Assembly: GCA_002869015.1 (NCBI GenBank)
Contig: PKTT01000016.1
Coordinates: 1-39,443 of the forward strand
Source: Deltaproteobacteria bacterium
GTDB taxonomy: Bacteria; Desulfobacterota; Deferrisomatia; Deferrisomatales; BM512
Reading direction: 5' to 3'
Length of the DNA: 39,443 bases
Under the pieces are notes generated by a model. That model saw only the letters and a list, made by a program, of their open reading frames with translations, did not search any database and was not told where the DNA came from. Below, in pieces: positions 18,521 to 28,906 of this stretch. The translations under genes and the position numbers were made by a program. The stretch's first letter is position 1. Each line of letters starts with the position of its first letter.

Positions 18521-19318
18521 TTAGAATTGATGCTCCTCACCGGGGAAGCTCCCCTCTTCCACCTCCTCTTTAAACTTTTCAAGTCCCTCTATGATTCCAG
18601 CCGAGACCTCGTGATATCTTTTCACGAATTTGGGAGTGAAGCGGTCGAAGAGCCCTACTATGTCGTGGAATACAAGTACCTGTCCATCGCATTGGGGGCC
18701 GGCGCCGATGCCAATGGTCGGGATATTAATTGAGCTGGTTATTTTTGCCGCCAGAGGGGCGGGGATGCACTCTAGGACTATGGCGAAGGCCCCCGCAGCT
18801 TCAAGTGCTTTAGCATCTTCAAGCAGCTTTACCTGAGCAGAGGCGTCTCTTCCCTGGACCTTAAAGCCCCCAAGTTGACCCGCTGTCTGAGGTGTCAGGC
18901 CTATATGTCCCATGACCGGTATGCCAGCGTTAACTATAGCACGAACCTTGTCCGCCTGGTTAACCCCGCCTTCAAGTTTCACGCAATCAGCGCGGCCCAC
19001 CTTTAAAAAGCGGCCTGCGTTGGATACTGCCTGCTCTGGGCTCACCTGATAGGAGAGGAAGGGCATATCACCTACAATCAATGCGTTCTCAGTTCCTCGG
19101 GCGGCTGCGGCGGTGTGGTGCAGCATCTCTTCCATTGTAACCGAAACGGTGTCGGGGTATCCCAGGCAGACCATCCCAAGGCTGTCACCAACTAAAATCA
19201 CGTCGATCCCGGCTTTATCGACCAGCCTCGCCGTTGGATAGTCGTACGCCGTGACAACTGTGATCTTCGGGCCCTTGTGTTTCCTCGCCATAATTGCTGG
19301 GGGGGTAATTTTAGGCAT
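18521..19318 (-). CDS. panB: 3-methyl-2-oxobutanoate hydroxymethyltransferase
   Basis: PanB adds a hydroxymethyl group from 5,10-methylene-THF to alpha-ketoisovalerate to make ketopantoate, the first step of pantothenate and CoA synthesis. The 265 residues are normal. The metal ligands are in [17 protein letters not shown] and KLEGG; the catalytic glutamate lies in VLECIP. The N-terminal VTAYDYPTA is the family signature. AGGAG precedes the ATG by seven bases. It follows panE by 17 bases and ends the 11-gene minus-strand run, convergent with the GGDEF-like gene (8 bases between stops). Confidence 0.96.
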   Translation of the reverse strand: MPKITPPAIMARKHKGPKITVVTAYDYPTARLVDKAGIDVILVGDSLGMVCLGYPDTVSVTMEEMLHHTAAAARGTENALIVGDMPFLSYQVSPEQAVSNAGRFLKVGRADCVKLEGGVNQADKVRAIVNAGIPVMGHIGLTPQTAGQLGGFKVQGRDASAQVKLLEDAKALEAAGAFAIVLECIPAPLAAKITSSINIPTIGIGAGPQCDGQVLVFHDIVGLFDRFTPKFVKRYHEVSAGIIEGLEKFKEEVEEGSFPGEEHQF

Positions 19319-19335
19319 GGGTAGTCTCCTGTATT

Positions 19336-20265
19336 TTATGAATTGAAATTTTTCTCAAGGATTTTTACAAGGCGAAAAAGGGTTTCATTGATTGGTGTGG
19401 CTATGTTATTTAAAGCGCCCTCACGGACTACTGCTCCATTTATAAAGTCCACCTCGGTGAGCTTTTGTCGATCAACGTCCTGTCCCATGGAGGAGCGGTT
19501 GGCTGCTGTGGCCGCAGCGACAGATAGCACCCAAGAGACAAGCTCCTCCTCGTCGCCAAGCTCTACCCCAGAAGCCTTTGCAACTCGCACTGTTTCTCTT
19601 ACAGCTTCGGAGCAAAGTGCTGCAGCCTCCGGTTGCGCGGGTATTTTTCCATTTTTTATATTCGTTAGGGCGGTGATTGCATTTATTCCGCAGTTGGCAC
19701 AAAGTTTTTTCCACAGGTAAGGGAAGATGGAATCCTCCCAACGAGCGGGTAGTCCGGCCTCTGTGAACATCCGGGCAAGCTCAACGGCTCTTTTAGAGGA
19801 GGGATGGGCAGGGCCGATAATTGTCTCGCCAGCTCCCCCGTGCCGGACTTCGCCGGGTCCCAGCAGAGTTGCTCCCTGGGAAGTAACGCCTACGAGGACT
19901 CGCTCTTCTCCTAATATGTTGCAGAGGATATCCGCACCACCTAAACCATTTTGCAAAGTAAGAACAGGGGTGTTATCAGCCGCGAGAAGGGCTGCTGCTT
20001 CTGCTGCTGCTTTAGTATGAGGAGCTTTGACCATTACGAGAATAAGGTCATAGGGGGAATCGGTAGTGGGGGGAGCCGGAGCGGCGGTTGCTTTCACAGC
20101 GAAGCGGTATACCTCTTCGCCTTCGTGGAGACAAAGTCCTGCTTGCCCTATTGTACGGGCGCGGATGGGGTTGTGGTCGATTAGAAGCAGCTCGTGTCCG
20201 GCGCGTATTAAATATGCACCGAAAAGCGAGCCCATTGCTCCCGGACCGATGATGGCGATCCTCAC
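19336..20265 (-). CDS. panE: 2-dehydropantoate 2-reductase (ketopantoate reductase)
   Basis: PanE reduces ketopantoate to pantoate with NADPH, the step after PanB. The 309-residue protein has an N-terminal Rossmann domain with GPGAMGS (about 7-13), the VKAPHTKAA and LQNGLGG segments that hold cofactor and substrate, and a helical C-terminal domain with the catalytic lysine in [13 protein letters not shown] and the substrate glutamate in [11 protein letters not shown]. The start is GTG at 20265 with GGAGGT six bases upstream. panE and panB together give both enzymes from ketoisovalerate to pantoate; panC and panD are not in the window. Confidence 0.92.
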   Translation of the reverse strand: MRIAIIGPGAMGSLFGAYLIRAGHELLLIDHNPIRARTIGQAGLCLHEGEEVYRFAVKATAAPAPPTTDSPYDLILVMVKAPHTKAAAEAAALLAADNTPVLTLQNGLGGADILCNILGEERVLVGVTSQGATLLGPGEVRHGGAGETIIGPAHPSSKRAVELARMFTEAGLPARWEDSIFPYLWKKLCANCGINAITALTNIKNGKIPAQPEAAALCSEAVRETVRVAKASGVELGDEEELVSWVLSVAAATAANRSSMGQDVDRQKLTEVDFINGAVVREGALNNIATPINETLFRLVKILEKNFNS

Positions 20266-20306
20266 GGTTTCACCTCCTCGGCAAGGCTAAGGGAATGCCT
20301 TGACTG

Positions 20307-21320
20307 CTATTCTTTTGTCCTAATCCTTGAAATCGGGGAGAGCTTGCTTGCGTTCCCCGCCTCGTCTTCCCCCATGCACCCGTAATAATACGTGACGCCA
20401 GGGTTTACGGTTTTGTCTAGATAGATTGTAGTGTTTGCTGGGCTTCTTGCAAGCACTTTTAAAGATTCCGGGCTTTCCCCCCGTAAAATAACCACTGAAG
20501 CGTAACGCTCATCGGGAGGAGGCGCCCACATCAAGCGTACGCCCACTTCATCTTGGAAGGCGGCTAATTCGAGCGGCGGCTCCGGCGGCTCTACATCCTT
20601 TGGTGTTATCTTGGCTTCAAGGGCTGGCGATTCCGCTGTCCAGCCTTCAGGAGTTAAAGCTGCCCACCGCATATATATATTATACGTAATTGAGTCCTTG
20701 AGGTTGATGACTCTTCCTTCGTTGATACCAGCCGGAATCGTTAATAGTAGCTCATTGTTCTCTGCATAAACATTGAGCCCCCTGAAGTCATACCCCTCAG
20801 GCAAAGAGGGGTAGTTGTAGTTTGCTGAGAAACCCTCTTCGGTCGGTGATATTTTAACTTTTGGCGCTGGCAGATCTTTAAAGGAAGTCAATATTGGATC
20901 AGATGGCAGGCCTGGGCGGCCCCTCCCATCATATGATGTGACTCTGTATCGATATTTCCAGCCATCCACAGTTTGGGAATCGGTCCAGCTGTTTGGAGCG
21001 CTGACGTTAGACTTGTCGATTGCTACATCAACCCGCTGAACCTCATCGTACTCGGGGGGACAATCGACGCAGGGCTCCTCTCCCGGCGGCCACCCCTGCC
21101 GCTCAACCAAATATCCCGAGATGGAAGCGGGGCCACCGCCCAGGGTTCTGCCAGGGGTCTTCCAGGTCAGAATTATGGTTGGCCCAAGAGCCCTAATAGA
21201 GGGCGTCTCGGGCTTTGAGAGTTCAACATATTCCGGGGCAATCGGGTCGCCAATCCGTCCACAACCAAAGATGGCAAAGGTTAAGGCGATAAAGAAAAGA
21301 GGTCTGAGCAGGGCTGTCAA
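20307..21320 (-). CDS. Lipoprotein with fibronectin type III-like domains and LptM-like N-terminus
   Basis: This 337-residue lipoprotein has a hydrophobic signal (LFFIALTFAIFG) and lipobox cysteine C20 in FGCGRIGDPIAP. The CGxxGxP-type start recalls LptM/YifL, the small lipoprotein that helps LptD mature, though the resemblance is short. The rest is beta-rich with fibronectin type III-like signatures in two or three modules (SISGYLVERQG, WKYRYRVTSYDGRGRPGLPS, VTYYYGCMGEDEAGNASKLS). Four cysteines (C20, a CVDC pair and one near the end) are present. The start is TTG at 21320, two bases beyond the argH stop, with a weak binding site and probable translational coupling. The function is unknown; location after argH is shared by small lipoproteins in related bacteria, by recall. 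Confidence 0.75.
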   Translation of the reverse strand: MTALLRPLFFIALTFAIFGCGRIGDPIAPEYVELSKPETPSIRALGPTIILTWKTPGRTLGGGPASISGYLVERQGWPPGEEPCVDCPPEYDEVQRVDVAIDKSNVSAPNSWTDSQTVDGWKYRYRVTSYDGRGRPGLPSDPILTSFKDLPAPKVKISPTEEGFSANYNYPSLPEGYDFRGLNVYAENNELLLTIPAGINEGRVINLKDSITYNIYMRWAALTPEGWTAESPALEAKITPKDVEPPEPPLELAAFQDEVGVRLMWAPPPDERYASVVILRGESPESLKVLARSPANTTIYLDKTVNPGVTYYYGCMGEDEAGNASKLSPISRIRTKE

Positions 21321-21323
21321 TTG

Positions 21324-22721
21324 CTAGCCACGCCGAGGCCAGAGACTCTCTAAACGTTCAAGGGCCATATCCGCTTCCCGTTTGACATTCTCCGGTGCAG
21401 GGCCGCCGATCGCCTTCCTCGCCGCCACGGAAGCCTCGACAGGAAGGACCTCGAATATATCTGCCTCGATTATTTTGGAGAAGCCCTTTAGCTCTTCAAG
21501 AGTAAGGCCCTCAAGGGCAATGCCCCTGTCCTCACAGTAGGCGACCGCTTTGCCAACTACTTCGTGCGCCTCCCTGAAAGGTAGCCCCTTCTTCGCCAGA
21601 TAATCGGCGAGGTCGGTCGCGTTGACAAATCCTGCATCAAGCGCTGCCCGCGCGCGTTCGGGGTTTAATGACAGTGAGCGCACCATCTCAATGGTTATGG
21701 CGAGGCTCCCTTTTATTGTGTCCAGAGTATCGAAGACCGGCTCTTTATCCTCCTGCATATCCTTGTTGTAGGCGAGGGGGAGGGATTTAAGGGTGGTTAA
21801 AAGTGCGATCATATTGCCATGCACGCGCCCAACCTTGCCCCTTAAGAGCTCGGGAACGTCCGGGTTTTTTTTCTGGGGCATTATTGATGACCCGGTGCAA
21901 AAACCATCGGAGAGCCTTATAAAGCCATATTCCTGGCTCGACCACAGAACCAACTCCTCGCTGAGGCGCGAGAGGTGAGTCATTATGACTGACCCGTTAA
22001 AAAGAAGCTCAAGCGCAAAATCGCGATCCGAGACGGCATCAAGGCTATTGCGCATAACAGCGTCAAAGCCTACTTCGCTGGCAACCATCTCGCGGTCGAG
22101 AGGGTAGGGAGTGCCTGCCAACGCACCAGCGCCTAGAGGTGAGCGCTTAGTCCTTCGCAACGTCTCGACCATGCGCTCCATGTCGCGGGAAAACATCTCA
22201 TAATACGCGAGCCAGTGGTGACCGAAGGTCACAGGCTGCGCGCGCTGAAGGTGTGTATAGCCAGGGAGGAGCTTCTCCGCATCGGTTTTGCCGCGAGTGG
22301 CGAAGACTTCGCATAAGCCCCTGAGGAGGTCCAGAACAACAGGGATCTCATCCGCCAGATATAACCTGAGGTCAAGCGCGACCTGATCGTTTCTGCTGCG
22401 GCCAGTGTGAAGTTTGCCCCCTACAGCTCCAACCATGTCGGTGAGGCGTTTCTCCACGTTCATGTGGATGTCCTCAAGGGCTTCGGTGAACTCAACTTCT
22501 CCAGCCTCGATAGCCGAGAGAACCTTTTTTAGCCCCGACTGCAATGTCTCGCTCTCCTCCGGTGTGATTACCCCGACGGCGGAGAGCATCTTCGCATGTG
22601 CTATAGAGCCGGCGATGTCCTGCCTGTACATCCTTTTGTCGAAACCGATGGAGGCGGTGAAGGCCTCAACTATCTTGAGGGTCTCCTCTCTAAATCTGCC
22701 TCCCCAGGGTTTTTCTGCCAT
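21324..22721 (-). CDS. argH: Argininosuccinate lyase
   Basis: ArgH splits argininosuccinate into arginine and fumarate, the last step of arginine synthesis. The 465 residues are normal for the fumarase/aspartase superfamily. The signature loop GSSIMPQKKNPD is intact, as are HTGRSRNDQVALDLRL and the YTHLQRAQPVTFGHH block with the catalytic histidine. An AGAGGAAAC site lies before the ATG. It follows argG by 17 bases and directs the run argB-D-F-G-H, which lacks argC, argJ and argA inside this window. Confidence 0.97.
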   Translation of the reverse strand: MAEKPWGGRFREETLKIVEAFTASIGFDKRMYRQDIAGSIAHAKMLSAVGVITPEESETLQSGLKKVLSAIEAGEVEFTEALEDIHMNVEKRLTDMVGAVGGKLHTGRSRNDQVALDLRLYLADEIPVVLDLLRGLCEVFATRGKTDAEKLLPGYTHLQRAQPVTFGHHWLAYYEMFSRDMERMVETLRRTKRSPLGAGALAGTPYPLDREMVASEVGFDAVMRNSLDAVSDRDFALELLFNGSVIMTHLSRLSEELVLWSSQEYGFIRLSDGFCTGSSIMPQKKNPDVPELLRGKVGRVHGNMIALLTTLKSLPLAYNKDMQEDKEPVFDTLDTIKGSLAITIEMVRSLSLNPERARAALDAGFVNATDLADYLAKKGLPFREAHEVVGKAVAYCEDRGIALEGLTLEELKGFSKIIEADIFEVLPVEASVAARKAIGGPAPENVKREADMALERLESLWPRRG

Positions 22722-22738
22722 TTTGTTTCCTCTTTGGA

Positions 22739-23944
22739 CTAGCCGCCCAGCTTGTTAAGCAGCCTCAACCTTAGGGCGTTTAGCTTGATGAAGCCCTCGG
22801 CGTCCGCCTGATTGTATACCTCGTCTTCCTCGAAGGTAGCGGTGTCGGGATCGTAGAGGGTGTTTGGTGAGGTGCGGCCCACAACGCTCGCGTTACCTTT
22901 GTAGAGCTTTAGGCGAGCGGTGCCGTTAACGCCCTTCTGAGTCTCGTCCATGAACGTTTGCAGCGCTTCGCGTTCGGGTGCGAACCAGAAGCCGTTATAT
23001 ACAAGCTTGGCATACTGGGGGACGAGAGAGTCGCGCAGATGCATAACTTCACGGTCCATCGTTAATGACTCTACTGCCTTATGCGCGGCGCGAAGTACCG
23101 TTCCGCCAGGGGTCTCGTAGACGCCGCGGCTCTTCATGCCGACGAAGCGGTTCTCAACGATATCGACACGGCCGACTCCATGTTTACCGCCAAGCTGATT
23201 TAGCTTCTCAAGGAGGGCGGCTGGAGATAGCTTCTCGCCGTTAACCGCCACTGCGTCACCCTTCTCAAATGATATCTCTACGTACTCAGGCTCATCAGGC
23301 GCAGCTTCGGGGCTTACGGAGAGGACGAACATATCTTCAGTGGGTTCATTCCACGGGTCTTCAAGGATGCCGCCCTCAAAGGAGATGTGAAGGAGGTTCC
23401 TGTCTGAGGAATAGGGCTTTTTCTTCGTCACCGGTATGGGGATGCCATGCTTCTCTGCATAAGCGATTAGTTTTTCTCTGCTATTAAGGTCCCAGATACG
23501 CCATGGAGCAATGATCTTAATATCGGGAGCAAGGGCGTAAGCGGTGAGCTCAAATCGTACCTGATCGTTGCCCTTGCCAGTTGCCCCATGGCTGATGGCG
23601 TCGGCTCCCTCCGCTTTGGCAATCTCTACAAGGCGCTTTCCGATAAGGGGGCGCGCGATGGAGGTGCCGAGGAGGTAGTAGGTCTCGTAAATTGCGCCAG
23701 CGCGAAACATCGGGAAAACGTAGTCGCGTACAAACTCTTCACGCAGATCGTCGATGTATATCTTTGAAGCGCCTGTTTTCTTAGCCTTTACGTCGAGGCC
23801 GGACAGCTCCTCTGCCTGGCCAAGGTCCGCAGCAAAACAGATAACCTCACACCCATACTCCTCAATGAGCCACCTTACAATTATCGATGTGTCCAGCCCG
23901 CCCGAATATGCGAGTACAACCTTTTTTACATCCATCTTGCTCAT
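22739..23944 (-). CDS. argG: Argininosuccinate synthase
   Basis: ArgG joins citrulline and aspartate using ATP to give argininosuccinate. The 401-residue protein begins with the PP-loop AYSGGLDTS (about 12-20) and has the [12 protein letters not shown] motif and the [12 protein letters not shown] segment typical of the family. The ATG at 23944 is preceded by GGAG nine bases upstream. The 53-base gap to argF contains a GC-rich hairpin (see 23969-23988), the only notable break within the arg run. Confidence 0.97.
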   Translation of the reverse strand: MSKMDVKKVVLAYSGGLDTSIIVRWLIEEYGCEVICFAADLGQAEELSGLDVKAKKTGASKIYIDDLREEFVRDYVFPMFRAGAIYETYYLLGTSIARPLIGKRLVEIAKAEGADAISHGATGKGNDQVRFELTAYALAPDIKIIAPWRIWDLNSREKLIAYAEKHGIPIPVTKKKPYSSDRNLLHISFEGGILEDPWNEPTEDMFVLSVSPEAAPDEPEYVEISFEKGDAVAVNGEKLSPAALLEKLNQLGGKHGVGRVDIVENRFVGMKSRGVYETPGGTVLRAAHKAVESLTMDREVMHLRDSLVPQYAKLVYNGFWFAPEREALQTFMDETQKGVNGTARLKLYKGNASVVGRTSPNTLYDPDTATFEEDEVYNQADAEGFIKLNALRLRLLNKLGG

Positions 23945-23968
23945 ATTGATCTTCTCCGGGGGAAAACA

Positions 23969-23988
23969 TCCCGCCCTTGCGGGCGGGA
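23969..23988. repeat. GC-rich palindromic hairpin between argF and argG
   Basis: TCCCGCCC (23969-23976) and GGGCGGGA (23981-23988) form a perfect 8-bp stem around TTGC. Read on the minus strand, in the direction of the arg transcript, the stem is followed by TGTTTT, so it could be a weak terminator, a processing site or a REP-like element. The shared CTCCCGC..AGGGCGGGA core with 18464-18486 favours a small repeat family. Confidence 0.6.
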
Positions 23989-23997
23989 GACGAAAAT

Positions 23998-24906
23998 TTA
24001 TGTTAAAAGTGTAGCAAGTATTGCTTTTTGTGCGTGAAGGCGGTTCTCAGCCTGATCCCAAACAACTGAGTGTGGACCCTCAAGGACTCCCTCACTGACC
24101 TCTTCGCCCCTGTGGGCGGGAAGGCAGTGCATGAAGATTGAATGCTCTGCGGAGAGGTTCATAAGCCCCTCGTCGACCATGAATCCCTGAAAATCAGCCT
24201 CTCGTTTTGCCTGCTCCTCCTCCTGCCCCATTGAGGCCCATACGTCGGTCGTGACAACGTCGGCTGATTCCACAGCTTCACGTGGGTCTTCGGTGAGGAG
24301 TATATCGGCACCGCTATTGCGCGCGTCCTCAAGGATCTTTTCGTCGGGATTGTATCCCCCGGGGCACGCCAGTGCCAGCTTAAAGCCGAAAGCAGCAGCA
24401 GCGTTGATCCATGAATTTGCCATGTTGTTTCCATCGCCTACCCAAGCTGCCTTTAGTCCCTCTACCTTACCGAAGCGCTCTTTCACCGTAAGGAGGTCCG
24501 CCATCAGTTGGCAGGGGTGCAGAAGATCCGTGAGGCCGTTAATAATGGGTATAGTCGACCAGTTAGCCAACTCCTCCACAGTCTCCTGCGCGAAGGTTCG
24601 CACCATCACCGCATCAACATAGCGGGAGAGTACACGGGCTGTATCCTTGATAGGCTCACCGCGCCCTATCTGAGTGTCTCTGGGAGAGAGGAAGATCGCG
24701 TGCCCTCCAAGCTGGGTAAGGCCCACCTCAAAAGAGACGCGCGTCCGGGTTGAGGACTTCTCAAAGAGCATCCCAAGAGTTTTCCCGGCGAGGAGTGGGT
24801 GAGGCTCTCCTTGCTGCTGTTTGTTTTTTAGATCAGCGGCTAGATCCAGGATGCCGCCGAGCTCCTCCCCCGTCCAATCCGCGAGGGAGAGAAAATGTCT
24901 AGTCAT
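23998..24906 (-). CDS. argF: Ornithine carbamoyltransferase (anabolic)
   Basis: ArgF makes citrulline from ornithine and carbamoyl phosphate. The 302 residues show the carbamoyl-phosphate site [13 protein letters not shown] (about 49-61), the [13 protein letters not shown] block and the [10 protein letters not shown] ornithine-site motif near the C-terminus. Length and motif set fit the anabolic OTCase. An AGGGGAT element lies upstream of the ATG. It sits 14 bases after argD and ahead of argG. Confidence 0.96.
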   Translation of the reverse strand: MTRHFLSLADWTGEELGGILDLAADLKNKQQQGEPHPLLAGKTLGMLFEKSSTRTRVSFEVGLTQLGGHAIFLSPRDTQIGRGEPIKDTARVLSRYVDAVMVRTFAQETVEELANWSTIPIINGLTDLLHPCQLMADLLTVKERFGKVEGLKAAWVGDGNNMANSWINAAAAFGFKLALACPGGYNPDEKILEDARNSGADILLTEDPREAVESADVVTTDVWASMGQEEEQAKREADFQGFMVDEGLMNLSAEHSIFMHCLPAHRGEEVSEGVLEGPHSVVWDQAENRLHAQKAILATLLT

Positions 24907-24920
24907 CTTATCTATATCCC

Positions 24921-26123
24921 CTACTTTTGCATTGAGGCGTAAGTCTCTTCCAGGGCTGGAATGAGGCTGTCCACCTCCTCTTTGGTTATGTTAAGCGCGG
25001 GGACCAGCCTATGAACCCGCTCACCAGCAACTACCGTAAGAAAACCTTTTTCTATCAGAATTTTCACCGCATCTATTGCAAGGTATCCCTCTTCGAGCTC
25101 GATACCTATGAGTAGCCCCTTGCCTCTGACTTCTCTGACGATGGGGCTTTTAGCCTTGACCTCCTCAAGGCGCTTTAAAAAGTGCCTTGAGACTTCAATG
25201 CAGTTTTCGTATATACCCTCCGCCTCAACTGCTCTAACTGTCGCAAGTGCCGCCGCGGCGCAGAGCGGGTTGCCGCCGAAGGTGGTGGCGTGGCTGCCGG
25301 GCCCGAAGTGCGAGGCTACCTCCTCTGTTGCAAGTAGCGCTCCTATGGGGACGCCGTTGCCGAGCCCTTTAGCTAAGGTGGCTATGTCCGGGGTGATCCC
25401 TTCCCACTGGTGAGCAAGGAATTTGCCGGTTCTCCCCATGCCAGTCTGTATTTCATCCAGTATAAGTAGCGCCCCGTATTTGTCGCAGAGCTTACGGACA
25501 CCCTTCATATAGCCGGGGGAGGGGATGCGTATACCGCCCTCGCCCTGTATGGGCTCCAGGATAACTGCTGCGCTATCATCACCAACTGCCGCTTCGAGCG
25601 CCGCCAGATCATCGTATGGAACATGGCTAAAGCCCTCTGGTAGTGGCGAGAAGCCAACCTTGACCTTGTCCTGACCCGTAGCGGTGAGGGTCGCTAAAGT
25701 TCTTCCGTGGAAACTTCCTCCAGCCGCTATAACTTTGTATTTACCGGCAAGGCCTTTATCTGACTGGTATTTGCGGGCAAGTTTGATTGCCCCCTCGTTG
25801 GCCTCTGCACCTGAATTGCAAAAGAAAACACGTTCCGCAAAGGTGTTTCCGGTAAGCCACTTCGCCAGTTGAACCTGCGGCTCGATATGGTAGAGGTTGG
25901 AGACGTGAAGCAGCGTCTCCGCTTGCTTTTTTATTGCCTCTGTAACAGCTGGGTGACAGTGCCCAAGGTTGGTGGTTGCTATACCAGCGACAAAGTCGAT
26001 GTACTCTTTACCGTCTCCATCCCATACCCTGGTCCCCTTGCCCTTTACCAAAGCTATTGGAAACCTGGCGTAGGTTCCCATGACATGCTCTTGTCCTATA
26101 TTAATTATCTCACTGTTTGTCAT
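24921..26123 (-). CDS. argD: Acetylornithine aminotransferase
   Basis: ArgD is a PLP enzyme that converts N-acetylglutamate semialdehyde to N-acetylornithine with glutamate as amino donor; related enzymes also serve lysine synthesis. The 400 residues contain the FCNSGAEANEGAIKLARK phosphate-binding segment, the ILDEIQTGMGRTG aspartate motif and the PLP lysine in TLAKGLGNGVPIGA. The binding site is weak (GGAATAATGTC before ATG), but the gene starts only 4 bases after the argB stop, so coupling is likely. Confidence 0.95.
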   Translation of the reverse strand: MTNSEIINIGQEHVMGTYARFPIALVKGKGTRVWDGDGKEYIDFVAGIATTNLGHCHPAVTEAIKKQAETLLHVSNLYHIEPQVQLAKWLTGNTFAERVFFCNSGAEANEGAIKLARKYQSDKGLAGKYKVIAAGGSFHGRTLATLTATGQDKVKVGFSPLPEGFSHVPYDDLAALEAAVGDDSAAVILEPIQGEGGIRIPSPGYMKGVRKLCDKYGALLILDEIQTGMGRTGKFLAHQWEGITPDIATLAKGLGNGVPIGALLATEEVASHFGPGSHATTFGGNPLCAAAALATVRAVEAEGIYENCIEVSRHFLKRLEEVKAKSPIVREVRGKGLLIGIELEEGYLAIDAVKILIEKGFLTVVAGERVHRLVPALNITKEEVDSLIPALEETYASMQK

Positions 26124-26127
26124 GACA

Positions 26128-27009
26128 TTATTCCATTATCTCCGTGCCGATGCCGCCCTTTGTAAATATCTCCAGTAGGACTGCGTGGCGGATACGGCCG
26201 TCAATTATATGCACCTTCTTGACTCCACCCTTTATAGCGTCCACCGCGCATCGGACCTTGGGGATCATTCCGCCGGCTATTACCCCGTCGGAAATGAGCC
26301 CCTCCACCTCCCCAACCTTCAGTGAGGTTATGAGTTCTCCATCTTTTCCTTTGATTCCTGAAACGTCCGTCATCAAGACCAGCTTCTCCGCCTTAAGCGC
26401 AGAGGAGACCTTGCCTGCTACCAGGTCGGCATTGATGTTGTAGGTGCTCCCATCGGGGCCAACCCCAACAGGCGCTATAACCGGAACAAACCCACCGTCA
26501 TCAAGAGCTTCGATTACACCGGGGTTGACCTCATCCACCTCGCCCACAGCGCCCAGGTCTATGATCTCAGGTGGAAGGTTCTCATCCAGCTTCTTCTTTA
26601 CAACGAGTTTTTTCGCAGTGATTAGGCCACCGTCTTTACCGGTGAGGCCCACCGCTTTTCCCCCGTGCAGCTGAATAAGGCTGACGATTTCCTTGTTGAC
26701 CTTGCCGCCAAGAACCATCTCGACAACGTTCATTGTGGATTCATCAGTTACGCGCATACCATCAATAAAGGTGGAGTCTATCTTCATCTGATCCAGCACT
26801 TTATTTATCTGCGGACCGCCTCCATGCACAATCACCGGGTTTATGCCGATGTATTTCATCATGATTATGTCTAGGGCGAAGGACTCTTTAAGCTCCTCTG
26901 CCACCATGGCGTGACCACCATATTTGACTACGGCGACCTTGCCTGAAAACTCTTTTATATAGGGAAGGGCCTCAAGGAGGATCCCCGCCTTCTCAATCAA
27001 TTTTTCCAC
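26128..27009 (-). CDS. argB: Acetylglutamate kinase
   Basis: ArgB phosphorylates N-acetylglutamate, the second and usually arginine-inhibited step of the pathway. The 293-residue protein has the amino-acid kinase features VVKYGGHAM (catalytic lysine), [11 protein letters not shown] and the later AGGMIPKV loop. An N-terminal extension of about 20 residues before VAVVKYGG ([20 protein letters not shown]) resembles the helix that mediates hexamer formation in arginine-sensitive enzymes, so feedback inhibition is plausible. The start is GTG at 27009 with AAGGAGGG six bases upstream. It follows hslU by 15 bases. Confidence 0.95.
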   Translation of the reverse strand: MEKLIEKAGILLEALPYIKEFSGKVAVVKYGGHAMVAEELKESFALDIIMMKYIGINPVIVHGGGPQINKVLDQMKIDSTFIDGMRVTDESTMNVVEMVLGGKVNKEIVSLIQLHGGKAVGLTGKDGGLITAKKLVVKKKLDENLPPEIIDLGAVGEVDEVNPGVIEALDDGGFVPVIAPVGVGPDGSTYNINADLVAGKVSSALKAEKLVLMTDVSGIKGKDGELITSLKVGEVEGLISDGVIAGGMIPKVRCAVDAIKGGVKKVHIIDGRIRHAVLLEIFTKGGIGTEIME

Positions 27010-27024
27010 GCTTATCCCTCCTTG

Positions 27025-28338
27025 TTAGAGGATGTACCTTGAGAGATCCGTGTCTCTGGATATTCCCGCGAGCTTGTCCTTAACAAATTCACGGTCTATC
27101 TCGATATTGGTCTTGCCCATGTCGGGGGCCTTGAAGCTGACCTCCTCGAGGAGCTTCTCCATAACCGTATGGAGCCTCCGCGCGCCGATGTTTTCAGTTC
27201 TCTCGTTGACCTCTACGGCTACGGCTGAAAGCTCCTCTATCCCGTCGTCCTTAAAGGTCAGCGTGACCCCTTCAGTTTCCATAAGCGCAGAATACTGCCG
27301 GGTGAGTGAGTTCTCAGGCTCCGTCAGTATCCTCACGAAGTCACTCCCCGTAAGAGCTTTTAGCTCGACCCTTATGGGGAAACGGCCCTGTAGCTCGGGG
27401 ATGAGGTCCGAGGGCTTAGCCATATGAAAGGCTCCCGCCGCGATGAAGAGAATATGGTCGGTCTTAACCACACCGTACTTGGTGTTCACCGTCGAGCCTT
27501 CCACTATGGGGAGGATGTCCCTCTGCACTCCTTCACGCGATACGTCTGGGCCACGGCCCCCATCTGCGCGTGAGGCAACCTTGTCAATCTCATCGATAAA
27601 TATGATCCCGTCGCTTTGCGCCCGCTCAAGGGCGAGAGCATTTATCTTCTCCGGGTCAACAAGCTCCGCTGCAGTTTGCTCGCGCAGTATCTTCTCGGCC
27701 TCTGAGACCTTCATCGTCTTTTTCGCGGGCTTTTTCCGGTTGAAAAGAGAGCCCATCATGTCCTGTATCTGATCCCCCATATCATCCATCGAGTTGTTCA
27801 TGGCGAAGATGTCGACCTTGGGGGTCTGTTGCATATGTATCTCTACTTCAACCTCGCGTTCGTTTAGATCGCCGGCACGGAGGAGGGCGCGAAGCTTCTC
27901 CCTTGTAGAGGAGTCTGAGGAGGTGTTCGGCAGGAGTATGTCGAGGAGCTTCTCCTCGGTCAATTCCGCCGCGCGGGTTGCAACCCTCTCCTCCTCCTCG
28001 ACTCTCACCATGGCCGCAGCCTCGCGGACCAGATCACGGATCATCGATTCCACGTCTCGCCCGACATAGCCGACCTCGGTGAACTTCGATGCCTCCACCT
28101 TTACAAAGGGGGCTTTAGCCAAGCGGGCAAGTCTCCTCGCGATTTCAGTTTTGCCAACCCCCGTAGGACCTATGAGGAGGATGTTCTTGGGCGTTATTTC
28201 ATCACCCAGCGGGCCTTCGACGCGGCGGCGACGCCAGCGATTCCTCAGGGCAATTGCGACCGCGCGTTTAGCCTCATCCTGACCCACTATGTATTTATCC
28301 AGCTCGCCAACTATTTCGCGAGGTGTGAATGATTGCAT
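27025..28338 (-). CDS. hslU: HslUV protease ATPase subunit HslU (ClpY)
   Basis: HslU is the AAA+ unfoldase that feeds substrates into the HslV peptidase. The 437 residues are normal. Walker A is GPTGVGKTE (about 57-65), Walker B is IIFIDEID, and the internal I-domain lies between about 110 and 240. The pore loop region [11 protein letters not shown] is intact. The C-terminal tail ends LSRYIL, the motif that docks into HslV. The start matches the family (FTPREIV then [12 protein letters not shown]). It begins 7 bases after hslV. Confidence 0.97.
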   Translation of the reverse strand: MQSFTPREIVGELDKYIVGQDEAKRAVAIALRNRWRRRRVEGPLGDEITPKNILLIGPTGVGKTEIARRLARLAKAPFVKVEASKFTEVGYVGRDVESMIRDLVREAAAMVRVEEEERVATRAAELTEEKLLDILLPNTSSDSSTREKLRALLRAGDLNEREVEVEIHMQQTPKVDIFAMNNSMDDMGDQIQDMMGSLFNRKKPAKKTMKVSEAEKILREQTAAELVDPEKINALALERAQSDGIIFIDEIDKVASRADGGRGPDVSREGVQRDILPIVEGSTVNTKYGVVKTDHILFIAAGAFHMAKPSDLIPELQGRFPIRVELKALTGSDFVRILTEPENSLTRQYSALMETEGVTLTFKDDGIEELSAVAVEVNERTENIGARRLHTVMEKLLEEVSFKAPDMGKTNIEIDREFVKDKLAGISRDTDLSRYIL

Positions 28339-28345
28339 ATCTTTA

Positions 28346-28897
28346 TTACTCCAGCGTTACCAGCTCTATGTTTTCATTAGTGTAAATGCAGATGCGCGCC
28401 GCTTGTGCGAGCGCCTCTTTCGCTATGGTTTTTGCGCCCATCTCCGTATGCGCCGCGAGGGCCAGCCCCGCAGCGAGGGCATAGGGACCACCGGACCCTA
28501 TGGCGACAACCTCCTCGGAGGGCTCGACGACATCTCCGGTGCCGGAGAGGAGCAGAGTTGCTTCCGCATCAGCGACCAGGAGCATAGCCTCAAGGCGGCG
28601 CAGGTACTTATCGGTTCGCCAATCCTTTGCCAGCTCAACTGCGGCGCGGCGAAGATTGCCTGAGTGCTGCTCCATCTTCCCTTCGAAGCGCTCGATGAGC
28701 GTGAAAGCATCTGCGGTAGCTCCGGCGAAGCCCGCCAAAACATTTCCCGAAGAGAGGGTGCGTACCTTTCTGGCGTCACCTTTCATCACCGTGGCGCCAA
28801 GGGTTACTTGCCCGTCACCAGCCATCGCAACTTCGCCCCCTCGTCTTACGCAGACTATGGTGGTGCCGTACATCGTATCTTCGCCGTGGCGGATCAT
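28346..28897 (-). CDS. hslV: HslUV protease peptidase subunit HslV (ClpQ)
   Basis: HslV is the proteasome-beta-like threonine peptidase of the HslUV complex. The 183-residue protein has the motif [11 protein letters not shown]; the mature N-terminal threonine should be T12 after removal of an 11-residue propeptide, a little longer than in many HslV. GDGQVTLG and [15 protein letters not shown] are family blocks and the [10 protein letters not shown] turn is intact. The ATG at 28897 is preceded by AAGGAG. It begins 9 bases after xerC, the common xerC-hslV-hslU order. Confidence 0.96.
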   Translation of the reverse strand: MIRHGEDTMYGTTIVCVRRGGEVAMAGDGQVTLGATVMKGDARKVRTLSSGNVLAGFAGATADAFTLIERFEGKMEQHSGNLRRAAVELAKDWRTDKYLRRLEAMLLVADAEATLLLSGTGDVVEPSEEVVAIGSGGPYALAAGLALAAHTEMGAKTIAKEALAQAARICIYTNENIELVTLE

Positions 28898-28906
28898 TTA
28901 TTCTCC

